A DNA stretch of 22,200 bases, from contig JBCDGZ010000128.1 of the NCBI GenBank assembly GCA_038750655.1, positions 1 to 22,200 of the forward strand. The letters run 5' to 3'. The stretch is from JBCDGZ01 sp038750655. GTDB taxonomy: Bacteria > Bacteroidota > Bacteroidia > Chitinophagales > Saprospiraceae. The notes below the pieces were generated by a model. It was not told the origin of the DNA. It searched no databases and saw only the letters and a program-made list of their open reading frames with translations. Shown here one piece after another: positions 8,604 through 15,867 of the stretch. Position 1 is the first letter of the stretch. Every line of letters begins with the position of its first letter. Position numbers and translations under genes: made by a program.

Positions 8604-9356
8604 ATGAGTGTTACCCTGTTAAAACGTCTAGTGCTTGGCTTTGTTTTTCTGTTCCTCTTGTGCTTGTGGAGTTGTCAGATGGAGGATAAAATCCAAATTA
8701 AAGCGTACTATTTTCCAGTAGAGGAGTTGAAAGAAGGACTAGTATACGAGTACAATTCTGTTGGGAAAGACAGCCTAGCTCCAGAATATTGGTATTACAA
8801 GACTTTTGAACAAGACAGCGGCCTCTACTTCACGGGGCAATATTATAACTACGATTTTGAGATCGGGCAGTTTGTGAGTGAGGAAGTTGTGGGCAATGGC
8901 ACCTTGCTGCATCAACTCTTTATGTATGAGCCCGCAGATAGCAACGGGCAACAGCTGCGCTTCTCGGTAGAGATTGAAGTCCCCAATGTTTTTCCCTTCG
9001 AAGTTCGGGATTCCGGCGGTGTATTTTTATACAAAATCAAATGGACCTCGCCCAGCCAACCTGAGCGGAGAACCCGGCTCATCCGCAATCGTCGCTACTT
9101 GGGCAAGCGACCGTACGAGTTCAATGGTGAGCAACACGAGGCCATTGCTTTCTCTACCCGAGATTTGATTGAAACCAATGAGGAGGGGTATCAGGAATTG
9201 CAATACGATGGAGAGGAAATCTACGCCAAGGGAATTGGTCTTGTTTATTATCGCAAAGCAATAGATAGCAATCTGGTACTAGAGTATCAGCTCAAGGGAC
9301 GTTATAAGATGGAAGAATTAGAGAAAAAGTTTGCCGAAAACCTAAAGCAACGCTAA
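8604..9356 (+). CDS. Hypothetical lipoprotein
   Basis: I do not recognise a family. The 250-residue product begins with a lipoprotein-type signal: Lys7-Arg8, then a hydrophobic core, then LWSC with Cys24 as the likely lipidated residue. Trp at the -2 position is unusual for a lipobox, and Cys20 is an alternative. The rest is polar and rich in Tyr, Phe and Glu with alternating beta-like stretches (YYFPVEEL, GLVYEYNS, YWYYKTF, GLYFTGQYYNYDFEIG). This suggests a periplasmic or outer-membrane-facing beta fold of about 200 residues, ending in a charged helix (MEELEKKFAENLKQR). It is transcribed alone, divergently from secA. Its TAA stop shares two bases with the TAG stop of the convergent TPR gene, so there is no room for a terminator between them. 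Starts with ATG. Confidence 0.75.
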   Translation: MSVTLLKRLVLGFVFLFLLCLWSCQMEDKIQIKAYYFPVEELKEGLVYEYNSVGKDSLAPEYWYYKTFEQDSGLYFTGQYYNYDFEIGQFVSEEVVGNGTLLHQLFMYEPADSNGQQLRFSVEIEVPNVFPFEVRDSGGVFLYKIKWTSPSQPERRTRLIRNRRYLGKRPYEFNGEQHEAIAFSTRDLIETNEEGYQELQYDGEEIYAKGIGLVYYRKAIDSNLVLEYQLKGRYKMEELEKKFAENLKQR

Positions 9357-10036
9357 GAGTCGCTGTTTTTATGCTTTTTCGAACGAGCCTGACGAGCAAA
9401 AGCCTCTGTCTGTGAATAAATGCGCCAGTAGTTAATAGCCTCACCAATCAATAAAGTACCCACACCTGAAAGGAAGAATAAATTGCGGGCTAAGCGAACT
9501 TCCATTACATACTCTGGATAAACCGGGCTAACGAAGAGGATTTCAACAGCGATGATCACTGCAGCGATAAAGAAGAGCACAACGCTGATGGCGCGCGCAG
9601 AGCGCAAGTAAGGTGATTTCTCTCCCCGTAGGCATTTTTTCAAAAAACGAATGGTCAGCTGATTCCAGGGGTCGATCTTAATAAGTTCGCGGAGAATATA
9701 TTTGGATTTATCAAATTCGTGGAGATTGTAGTAGGCCGCTGCTTTGCGAAAGAGCAGTTCCTGATAGATGTCTTCTCCCTGATAGAAATGTATGTTATGC
9801 TCGATGGTAATGCCTATCGCATTGTCTACAACTTCGACGAAACTTCCGTACGCACCGATTTCAAAAAGTGCTTTGGTGTAGGCCAGCAGCAACTCAAAAT
9901 ACTCTTCAAAATCCAGTTGAGTAATTTCCTGTCGATACTCCTCGTAGAAACGAATGATGGTACGGTATTCTTCATGTTGGATTTCCATGAAATCCTTATA
10001 AATTTTCGAATGATATGTCGACTGTGCAAAGGCCAT
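9353..10036 (-). CDS. TPR-like protein with two C-terminal membrane segments
   Basis: No named family is recognised. The 227-residue protein is helical, with TPR-like repeats in the first 135 residues (about 44-77 and 91-125; the clearest is LLFRKAAAYYNLHEFDKSKYILRE, cut here to its pattern A..YYNL.EFDKS...L). Two membrane segments follow at about 149-170 and 183-203, then a short basic tail (RQARSKKHKNSDS). Topology is probably cytoplasmic TPR domain, hairpin in the inner membrane, cytoplasmic tail, so a scaffold for protein contacts is plausible but inferred. Its ATG overlaps the TAA stop of the upstream cyclase-family gene (TAATG), implying translational coupling. Its 3' end overlaps the convergent lipoprotein gene by three bases. 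Confidence 0.72.
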   Translation of the reverse strand: MAFAQSTYHSKIYKDFMEIQHEEYRTIIRFYEEYRQEITQLDFEEYFELLLAYTKALFEIGAYGSFVEVVDNAIGITIEHNIHFYQGEDIYQELLFRKAAAYYNLHEFDKSKYILRELIKIDPWNQLTIRFLKKCLRGEKSPYLRSARAISVVLFFIAAVIIAVEILFVSPVYPEYVMEVRLARNLFFLSGVGTLLIGEAINYWRIYSQTEAFARQARSKKHKNSDS

Positions 10037-10791
10037 TACGATAAAGTTAGTGCATATATAACGGGTTTAGATGGGCTAACGTCTATCTCGAAAGCTGCTA
10101 TCTGCAAATTTAATAAATACAAGCCATCTTCGATACTTTCAGCTACATAAATTAACTCCGTTATTGTGGAATTGTTCCGAGTTTTGTCGGGATATTGCCA
10201 GAAAGCTTTATGAGATAGTAATTGTCCGCTGTCCTCCTCGCGATCGACCGAAGGGAGGTCGATCAGCAGGTGCTCTATTCCGCAGCTGACGAGGTACTGG
10301 GTAGCCTCGTGATGGAGGTAGGGTGGATTGGTACCCGAGTAGTGCCGAGTGAGCTTTTGCTCATCATTGGGAAGGGTGCGGAGGATCAGTGCCTGGACCT
10401 CGCCAGGCTGCAGCAGCTCTTCGATTTGGGTGCGCAGAATAACCCGGTCGCCACTGTCCTGTCGGGTCGGATAGACGCTGACGAGCTTAGCAATGTGGTG
10501 GTAGCTGCGCAGGCGCTGGTTGATACTGTGGGGCTCCTTGGCGATGTGTCCGACACATTCGGTGTGGGTGCCGTTGCCGTGGGGATTAAGTTTGACGTTG
10601 AGGAAGTTGACGGGGCCGCCGGCCTGGGTGGAGCCGATGAAGTCGCCGGCAACGACAGGGGTGGTTTCCATCAGGGGGGCATAGAAGCAATTGACGGTGT
10701 TGGGACCTTCGCGGAGGGGGATGGCCAGGTTAAGGGGATGGGCGAGGTTGGATTGGTAGGATTGGTTATTGTGGTTTAGGGTGATGAGCAT
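10036..10791 (-). CDS. Cyclase-family (kynurenine formamidase-like) metal hydrolase
   Basis: Member of the Pfam Cyclase family (PF04199), metal-dependent hydrolases including bacterial kynurenine formamidase; the actual substrate is unknown. From ATG at 10791 the protein has 251 residues, normal for the family. The reading frame stays open to 10893, but the extra 34 residues do not resemble the family and would overlap nadK, so 10791 is chosen. The metal-binding motif reads HGNGTHTECVGH (71-82) against the usual HxGTHxDxPxH: His71, His76 and His82 are kept, Glu78 replaces Asp and the Pro is lost. A second family landmark, HHEATQYLVSCGIEHLLIDLPSVD (161-184, quoted here only as its HxEAxxxL...G...IDxxS pattern), is also present. 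No tryptophan-degradation genes are near. It is coupled to the TPR membrane gene by a TAATG overlap. Confidence 0.82.
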   Translation of the reverse strand: MLITLNHNNQSYQSNLAHPLNLAIPLREGPNTVNCFYAPLMETTPVVAGDFIGSTQAGGPVNFLNVKLNPHGNGTHTECVGHIAKEPHSINQRLRSYHHIAKLVSVYPTRQDSGDRVILRTQIEELLQPGEVQALILRTLPNDEQKLTRHYSGTNPPYLHHEATQYLVSCGIEHLLIDLPSVDREEDSGQLLSHKAFWQYPDKTRNNSTITELIYVAESIEDGLYLLNLQIAAFEIDVSPSKPVIYALTLS

Positions 10792-10876
10792 AGGGTGTCT
10801 ACGGTTTGATTGAAGGGAAGTTACGAAAAATTGGGGCGGTTGAATTACGTGACCTGCGTTAGCTAGTTGCTTCCCT

Positions 10877-11758
10877 TTAGTTCCTTGAATCAATCCCCCA
10901 AGTCAATTTCTCCCGGATGGTTCGTAGGAAGGTCATCTCGGGGAGTTCGACCAGGCGAATTTGGAAGTCGGCTTTGCGGACGGCCAGCTGGTGCTTGGAG
11001 GTGATCATCTCGAAGCGGGAGTCGAGGGTACAGAGGAAATTGTCGGTGCGGCCTTCGACTTCGAAGGAGATGACAGAAGTATCGGAGATGACGATGGGCC
11101 GCACGTTGAGGTTGTGTGGCGCAACGGGGGTGATGACGAAGTTGCCGGAGTTGGGGAAGATGATGGGGCCGCCGCAGCTGAGCGAGTAGCCGGTGGAGCC
11201 GGTGGGGGTGGAAATGATGATGCCATCGGCCCAGTAGGAGGTCAGATAGGCGCCGTTGATGTAGGTATGAATGGTAATCATCGAGGAGGTATCCCGCTTG
11301 AGCAGCGTGCAGTCGTTGAGGGCAAAACGGATGTCGCCAAACAGCTCCTCATTGGCTTCGAGATACAGCAAGCTGCGATGATCGAGATTGAACATATTTT
11401 TCTTGAGCAGGCTGACCGCCTCCCGAATCATTTTTTTCTCAATACTAGCCAAAAAGCCCAAACGCCCCATATTGATGCCCACAATCGGAACATTGCTGTC
11501 TCGCACCAGCGTCGTAGCATTTAAGATCGTTCCGTCACCACCCAGGGTAATAAAGAAGTCGATCTTTCGCGTCTTAAGATCCAGATAGCCTTCAAAAACG
11601 CCTACGTCTCTTTGGAAATTAATGTTACCCCCCAACTGCTCCAGGTAATCTTTAAAAACATAGACGGTAATGTCCTCCTCGTACAGGACATCGAAGAGTT
11701 CTTGGATATGGGGCATATCCTTTTGCTTAAACTGCCGGCCGTAAACTACTATCTGCAT
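10877..11758 (-). CDS. nadK: NAD kinase
   Basis: Phosphorylates NAD to NADP in the cytoplasm. The 293-residue product has all the signatures: GGDGT at 73-77 with the catalytic Asp75, NMGRLGFL (96-103), the NE/ND motif in ALNDC (146-150), and the glycine-rich TPTGSTGYSLSCGGP (184-198). Length is normal. Its ATG abuts the TAG stop of the Omp85-type gene with no spacing (TAGATG), so the two are probably translated in a coupled way. I recall CBS protein, nadK and outer-membrane assembly genes clustering in Bacteroidota, which fits. The cyclase gene follows after 85 bp. Confidence 0.97.
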   Translation of the reverse strand: MQIVVYGRQFKQKDMPHIQELFDVLYEEDITVYVFKDYLEQLGGNINFQRDVGVFEGYLDLKTRKIDFFITLGGDGTILNATTLVRDSNVPIVGINMGRLGFLASIEKKMIREAVSLLKKNMFNLDHRSLLYLEANEELFGDIRFALNDCTLLKRDTSSMITIHTYINGAYLTSYWADGIIISTPTGSTGYSLSCGGPIIFPNSGNFVITPVAPHNLNVRPIVISDTSVISFEVEGRTDNFLCTLDSRFEMITSKHQLAVRKADFQIRLVELPEMTFLRTIREKLTWGIDSRN

Positions 11759-13156
11759 CTAAAAAATAAACTTGTGGTGTAAATATAATCCTTTTTCTTT
11801 CAAGTGATTAAAGGTAAATTGAATTTGAAAGACCCGGTTGTAATAAGAAATAATATCCAAGCCAAGACCGGTGCTGTACAACAGCCGATTGCTCAGTGGA
11901 TTATTTTTTTGATAATAGCCATCTCTCACATATCCCAGGTCGACATTCCAGCTCAAATAGATTCTCAGCGGCATTAGCTTGAGCTGTTTGATGGGCATCG
12001 CCTCCTCAAAGTTGAGAATTTTATTAAGGAGTTCATAGCGCAGACTGCTCTTTAGAAAGCCAAAATCTTGTCCATCGATGACGTAAAGTTCGTAGCCCCG
12101 AAGGAAGTCCGGCTCAAAGCCCAAAGCCCGGCTGTTGTAGTAGGGTTGTTGGTTGCGGCTGAGCAGCAATTGCCCCTTTGCAATCAATTCTAGGTTGAAT
12201 TTTTTACTGACCGGTAGATATTGGGCCAGGGTGCCCGTGAAAATCAGCGCATCCCGATCATCAAAGAAGCCCAGGCCGATCTTTTGCAGCTCTGCCAGCA
12301 GGTAATAGCCCTGGAGAGGATAAGGCCTGATGTCCCGCTTGTCGATTGAAAAATCGTACTTGAGGGTGAAAAAATGCTGCTCACTACGGTCATTGAGAAA
12401 GTAGTCTGGGTTCAACTCTGGCGCAAAGGTCTCCTTGACGCTGTTGTGAAAGTAGCGAAGACTGATTTGATGGTAAAAATACAGTCCAGGCCGATAGCGC
12501 AGTCCTCCGCCCAGCCTACGGCGACGCAGCAAAAAGTCCCGATCACTGCGCTCAAAAATCAGCTTGTTATCAATGGTATTGACAAATATTTCTCGATTGC
12601 GGGAGTAAAAAAGATTGGTCCAAATTCCCAGGGTTTGCGAACGATTAATGGAAGGCAAGCTGTATTCTAACTCATACTTCTGCGTGTATCCGTATTGAGC
12701 AGCCAATTTCAGCAAATCCTGCCGCCCGGTGATGTTGAGATGATAGGCTCGTACTCCAAAATTTACTCGTTCCAAATCGCGATTCATCTCCGACCACCAG
12801 ACATTGAAGTTTCGGTCAGCCAACTCGAAGATCGGGATCGGAAAAATATACCAAGTCTCCTGTACTTTGATATGGATACTGATCCGCTTAGTGGCCTCAT
12901 CCCAGCGAATGACGTTCATCTGTACTATGGTAAAAAGTCCAGTATTGAGGATGAGTCGGCGATTGCGCTCCAAGGCGGGCCCAATTTCAGAGAGCCTTAG
13001 GGTATCGCCCACTCTGAAGTCCAATTCGCGAAGAATGATTTGGGTTTTGGTCTTCTTATTGCCTTCCACCGTAACTGCCTCTATGAGTAACTTATTGGTC
13101 TGGGCAGATGAAGTAAATGAGATGAAAAGAAGGAGAAAGCAGGCGATCTTCCACAT
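11759..13156 (-). CDS. Omp85-superfamily outer-membrane protein with one POTRA domain
   Basis: The 465-residue product has a signal peptide (residues 1-18, cleavage near SSA/QT). One POTRA-like domain spans about 22-100: beta strand IEAVTVEGNKKTK, helix, GDTLRLSEIGPALERNRRLI, then TGLF and a strand ending HIKVQETW. A transmembrane barrel of about 16 strands follows (about 105-465), rich in alternating aromatics, with a central GYELYVIDGQDF-like loop and an RGY motif (FLRGYELY) typical of Omp85 loop 6. It ends in Phe, the usual BAM recognition residue. One POTRA is fewer than the five of BamA or three of TamA, so it is not the housekeeping BamA. Assembly or secretion of some outer-membrane substrate is an inference. 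It sits 55 bp behind the CBS gene and abuts nadK. Confidence 0.85.
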   Translation of the reverse strand: MWKIACFLLLFISFTSSAQTNKLLIEAVTVEGNKKTKTQIILRELDFRVGDTLRLSEIGPALERNRRLILNTGLFTIVQMNVIRWDEATKRISIHIKVQETWYIFPIPIFELADRNFNVWWSEMNRDLERVNFGVRAYHLNITGRQDLLKLAAQYGYTQKYELEYSLPSINRSQTLGIWTNLFYSRNREIFVNTIDNKLIFERSDRDFLLRRRRLGGGLRYRPGLYFYHQISLRYFHNSVKETFAPELNPDYFLNDRSEQHFFTLKYDFSIDKRDIRPYPLQGYYLLAELQKIGLGFFDDRDALIFTGTLAQYLPVSKKFNLELIAKGQLLLSRNQQPYYNSRALGFEPDFLRGYELYVIDGQDFGFLKSSLRYELLNKILNFEEAMPIKQLKLMPLRIYLSWNVDLGYVRDGYYQKNNPLSNRLLYSTGLGLDIISYYNRVFQIQFTFNHLKEKGLYLHHKFIF

Positions 13157-13211
13157 AAGTCTATTGATCAGACCCGCAAGTTAAGAATTTAAAACAGAGA
13201 ACCTTAATTCT

Positions 13212-13871
13212 TTATACATTTAAATAACTCATCAACGAATCGTAACGCTCCTTCAGAGAATCGAAATAGTCAGTCTCAAAGAACGAAGCCTTGATGCTGT
13301 ATTCGAAACGTTCGAAAGTGGCGATGATGCTCTGAATATCCTGGCGATTGATCTTAATGGTGACGTCGATCTTGGTGGAATCAAGATTAGAGGTGATAAA
13401 ACTGCTCAGAATAGCCGCGTTCTCCGACTCCACAATGCGAGAAATTTCGGACATCGAGTAATCTCGCTTGCTCACTTCTAGTACGATAATACTGCCGGGT
13501 TCGGTGAAGGAGCCAATGTTGGCAAAAAAGCGAATCAAATCCTCTTGGGTAACCAATCCCAAATAGTTATCCTCCGTGTCGACAACCGGAATGACGGTCA
13601 GTTGATACTCACTCAGTAGTCGCAGGACTTCGTAGATGTGGTCATTTTCTTTAACATAGGGGCGGGACATGGACAGTTGGAAAGAGCCAACGGGTTCTTC
13701 GATGTCGTGGTTGAGGATGTCATCTTCAGAAATGAGCCCCAGTAATTGTTCATTGTTGACAATCGGCAACTGCTTGACGTAAAAGTCATTCATGATGCTC
13801 AAGGCTTCTTCTCCGGTATCTGATGTCCTCAGTGGGACGATCGTCTGTGACAGCAGGTTACTCGCAATCAT
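13212..13871 (-). CDS. CBS-domain pair protein with ACT-like C-terminus
   Basis: The 219-residue soluble protein has two CBS domains: about 1-57 (VPLRTSDTGEEALSIM ... LPIVNNEQLLGLISEDDIL) and about 66-120 (PYVKENDHIYEVLRLL ... IPVVDTEDNYLGLVTQEDLI). The remaining 95 residues look ACT-like: IIVLEVSKRDYSMSEISRIV, a variable strand, then DVTIKINRQDIQSIIATFERF. CBS pairs commonly bind adenine nucleotides; ACT domains bind small ligands. No enzyme domain is attached, so a nucleotide-responsive regulator of neighbours such as nadK is a reasonable but untested idea. It leads the CBS - Omp85 - nadK run, preceded by a 198-bp AT-rich gap (13872-14069) that holds no gene and presumably its promoter. Starts with ATG, ends TAA. 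Confidence 0.85.
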   Translation of the reverse strand: MIASNLLSQTIVPLRTSDTGEEALSIMNDFYVKQLPIVNNEQLLGLISEDDILNHDIEEPVGSFQLSMSRPYVKENDHIYEVLRLLSEYQLTVIPVVDTEDNYLGLVTQEDLIRFFANIGSFTEPGSIIVLEVSKRDYSMSEISRIVESENAAILSSFITSNLDSTKIDVTIKINRQDIQSIIATFERFEYSIKASFFETDYFDSLKERYDSLMSYLNV

Positions 13872-14069
13872 ATCAGTGTAATTTTCTCTGCTCTAGCTAT
13901 TAGCTATAAAACGTAGGTAGCGCAGCAGATGATATATAGGACTTGTTTTATATGACAGAAATAGTCTGCTATAAGACAAGCAATTAGCAATTAAACTCCG
14001 AAAGGACCCTAGCAGTTCACCCTCCGGAGCAATAAGTTGCTCTGTTGTAAGTACAAGGGCTGTACCAAA

Positions 14070-14825
14070 CTAGCCCAATAATTTCTTCTTCTGCAATAAA
14101 AATTCGTCTTCCGTCAATAGACCTTTGTCACGTAAGGCGGCCAATTGCTTGAGCTGTTCGAGCAGGGCACTATTCTCCTCCAGCACCTCATCAGTAGAGG
14201 CCTTCATATTGGTGGTCATTTGGTAGCCATTGGCCTGAAAGGCTTCAAATTCATCCTGAATACGCAGGAAAGCCAGGGCATCGTGGGTCTTGATGCGCTC
14301 AAAATCTTTGAATCCGAGTTCTACAGCTTGCGAAAGGTGGAAGAACGACTTCTCTTTTTGTTCGGTCAGAGAATAGGCACAGGCGATATTGAAGTGAACG
14401 GCAATGTCACGATCATCGATTTCGAGGGCTTTTTTAAAATCTTCGATAGCCGCTTCGTATTCGTACTCTTTGTATTTTTTAATGCCGCTGCTTTTGTAAG
14501 GATTATTTTTGGGGGGCCGAGGTCGGCGGGCCGGAGCGGAGCGAGGCTTTTGATTCTCCTGACGGCGACGGCGATAGTCAGCTTCCATACGCTCGCGGCG
14601 CTCCCGATACTCCTCTTGCTGGCTTCTGCGGGTGCTCTGACGGTCGCGCGTACGATCTCGACGTTCGTATCTGGAACTTCGGTCACGCTTCTTATTTTTG
14701 TTCATCACCCGGTAAATCACATAGCCAATAATCCCCCAGAAGAATATAGGTGTTTTCAGCGCACCAGCCATTACAGCCAGTGCGATAATGACGAAGATGA
14801 TAGTCGGATCAAAATTTTTGTTCAT
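14070..14825 (-). CDS. Membrane-anchored Arg-rich TPR-SHOCT protein
   Basis: Second of two tandem paralogues. From ATG at 14825 it has 251 residues; a TTG four codons upstream is less likely. Order: a short N-terminus, hydrophobic stretch 8-40 (one long or two short membrane segments), a strongly basic linker dominated by Arg, Glu and Gln (43-106), TPR-like helices (108-200; ALEIDDRDIAVHFNIACAYS is the core, given here as its pattern), and a C-terminal SHOCT-type helical hairpin (219-251; LLEQLKQLAALRDKGLLTEDEF). From the NPYK motif through the TPR region it is roughly two-thirds identical by eye to the gene at 14880; the SHOCT part is even closer. The N-terminal membrane parts are unrelated. 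The gap to the upstream paralogue is 54 bp, so cotranscription is likely. Function unknown. Confidence 0.8.
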   Translation of the reverse strand: MNKNFDPTIIFVIIALAVMAGALKTPIFFWGIIGYVIYRVMNKNKKRDRSSRYERRDRTRDRQSTRRSQQEEYRERRERMEADYRRRRQENQKPRSAPARRPRPPKNNPYKSSGIKKYKEYEYEAAIEDFKKALEIDDRDIAVHFNIACAYSLTEQKEKSFFHLSQAVELGFKDFERIKTHDALAFLRIQDEFEAFQANGYQMTTNMKASTDEVLEENSALLEQLKQLAALRDKGLLTEDEFLLQKKKLLG

Positions 14826-14879
14826 ATTGATGTGCAAATTACGGCTTTCGTTTGATTATGGCGCATAAAATCGGCCTAA

Positions 14880-15767
14880 TCAACCCAACAGTTTCTTTTT
14901 TTGCATCTGAAATTCCTCTTCGGTCAACAATCCTTTTTCTCGTAGTTCACCGAGTTGCTTCAATTGTTCCAACAAGGTGTTATTGGTATCAATCTTTTGT
15001 TGTTGAGGAGGAGGCGCAGGTTCACTTGCTGTTTTTAGCCGATACCCATTTTCTACAAAGGTATCAAATTCATCCTGGATTCGGAGGAAGGCCAAGGCAT
15101 CATGTGTATTAATTCGATCAAAATCGTTGAATCCATATTCTACGGCCTTATCCAGGTGGTGGAGGGCTCTTTCGTGCTGCTCTGTGAGGGAGTAGGCACA
15201 GGATAGGTTAAAGTGTACGGCCACGTCCTTGGCATCGACGGTGAGGGCTTTGAGGAAATCTTCGATGGCTTCTTCGTAATCAAAGTCCTTGTATTTCTGT
15301 ATGCCACTCAGCTTGTAGGGATTAGGCGCTTTGGGCCGTGCGGGGCGAGCGGAGCGGGAAGGCTTTCGGGCTTCTGTTTCGCGCTTTTCGCGGCGATATT
15401 GTTCTCTTTCGCGACGCGCTTCGCGCTCCCGGCGAGCTTCCCGACGGCGCTCCTCGCGAGCCATCCGGGCCTCTCGTCGCTCCTCGCGGCTGGTGCGGCG
15501 ACGGCGGTCCGAGTGACGACGATCGAAATCCGTATCATAGCGGCGAAAGTCTGCATCCAAAAATTCCTTGTTGTACTTCCGATCAAAAATGTCCCGATCC
15601 ATCACCAAGAATGAGATGAAATCGATGAACATCAATAGAAAAGAGATGCCAGTAAACATCAGTATGCAGTAAAAAATACCGAGCCCTACTTGGCCCAGGT
15701 AGAATCGATGTATCCCTGCCCATCCCAAAAATATCGCTAATATTGCAGCTACGTTTTTATCTTTCAT
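14880..15767 (-). CDS. TM2-domain Arg-rich TPR-SHOCT protein
   Basis: First of two tandem paralogues, 295 residues. Order: a TM2 domain (1-56) with the hallmark GWAGIHRFYLGQVGLGIF between two membrane segments; a basic low-complexity linker (about 70-145) of repeated Arg/Glu runs such as RREREARREREQYRR, probably a long single helix; a TPR-like region (149-245) with YEEAIEDFLKAL and a THDALAFLRIQDEF end-cap shared letter for letter with its neighbour; and a SHOCT hairpin (264-295). TM2 and SHOCT modules are common in Bacteroidota membrane proteins of unknown role. The linker is GC-rich and repetitive at the DNA level because of its Arg codons, which explains the local base composition. A 100-bp gap separates it from the phosphatase gene upstream. 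Starts with ATG. Confidence 0.82.
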   Translation of the reverse strand: MKDKNVAAILAIFLGWAGIHRFYLGQVGLGIFYCILMFTGISFLLMFIDFISFLVMDRDIFDRKYNKEFLDADFRRYDTDFDRRHSDRRRRTSREERREARMAREERRREARREREARREREQYRREKRETEARKPSRSARPARPKAPNPYKLSGIQKYKDFDYEEAIEDFLKALTVDAKDVAVHFNLSCAYSLTEQHERALHHLDKAVEYGFNDFDRINTHDALAFLRIQDEFDTFVENGYRLKTASEPAPPPQQQKIDTNNTLLEQLKQLGELREKGLLTEEEFQMQKKKLLG

Positions 15768-15867
15768 CCCTACTGATTGGTGTTATTCTAGTGTACGGTA
15801 CTTGTTCTCAGTTGGTTTGTTCAAATGAAACAATAATTCGATCAGCCTTGTTCTGTGCTATTTGTAG

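Noticed and set aside
10222..10779. 185-codon plus-strand reading frame
   Set aside because: Antisense to the cyclase-family gene, low-complexity composition typical of a shadow frame.
10792..10893. Longer N-terminus for the cyclase-family gene, overlapping nadK
   Set aside because: The additional 34 residues do not resemble the family, and the ATG at 10791 gives a normal-length enzyme.
10961..11524. 187-codon plus-strand reading frame
   Set aside because: Antisense to nadK, Gly/Asp/Glu-rich from reversed codons, with no recognisable domain; nadK is certain on the other strand.
13183..13211. AAGAATT/AATTCTT inverted repeat between the CBS and Omp85 genes
   Set aside because: Pure A/T stem with a long loop, likely chance in AT-rich spacer DNA.
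14027..14042. Small inverted repeat (GAGCAA, TAAG, TTGCTC) behind the TPR-SHOCT gene
   Set aside because: Only six base pairs and no T-tract on either strand, so not called as a terminator; the 198-bp gap otherwise shows nothing.
15330..15540. GC-rich repetitive stretch resembling a repeat array
   Set aside because: Units are irregular and explained by Arg/Glu codons of the basic linker in the TM2-SHOCT protein; no fixed repeat and spacer pattern.
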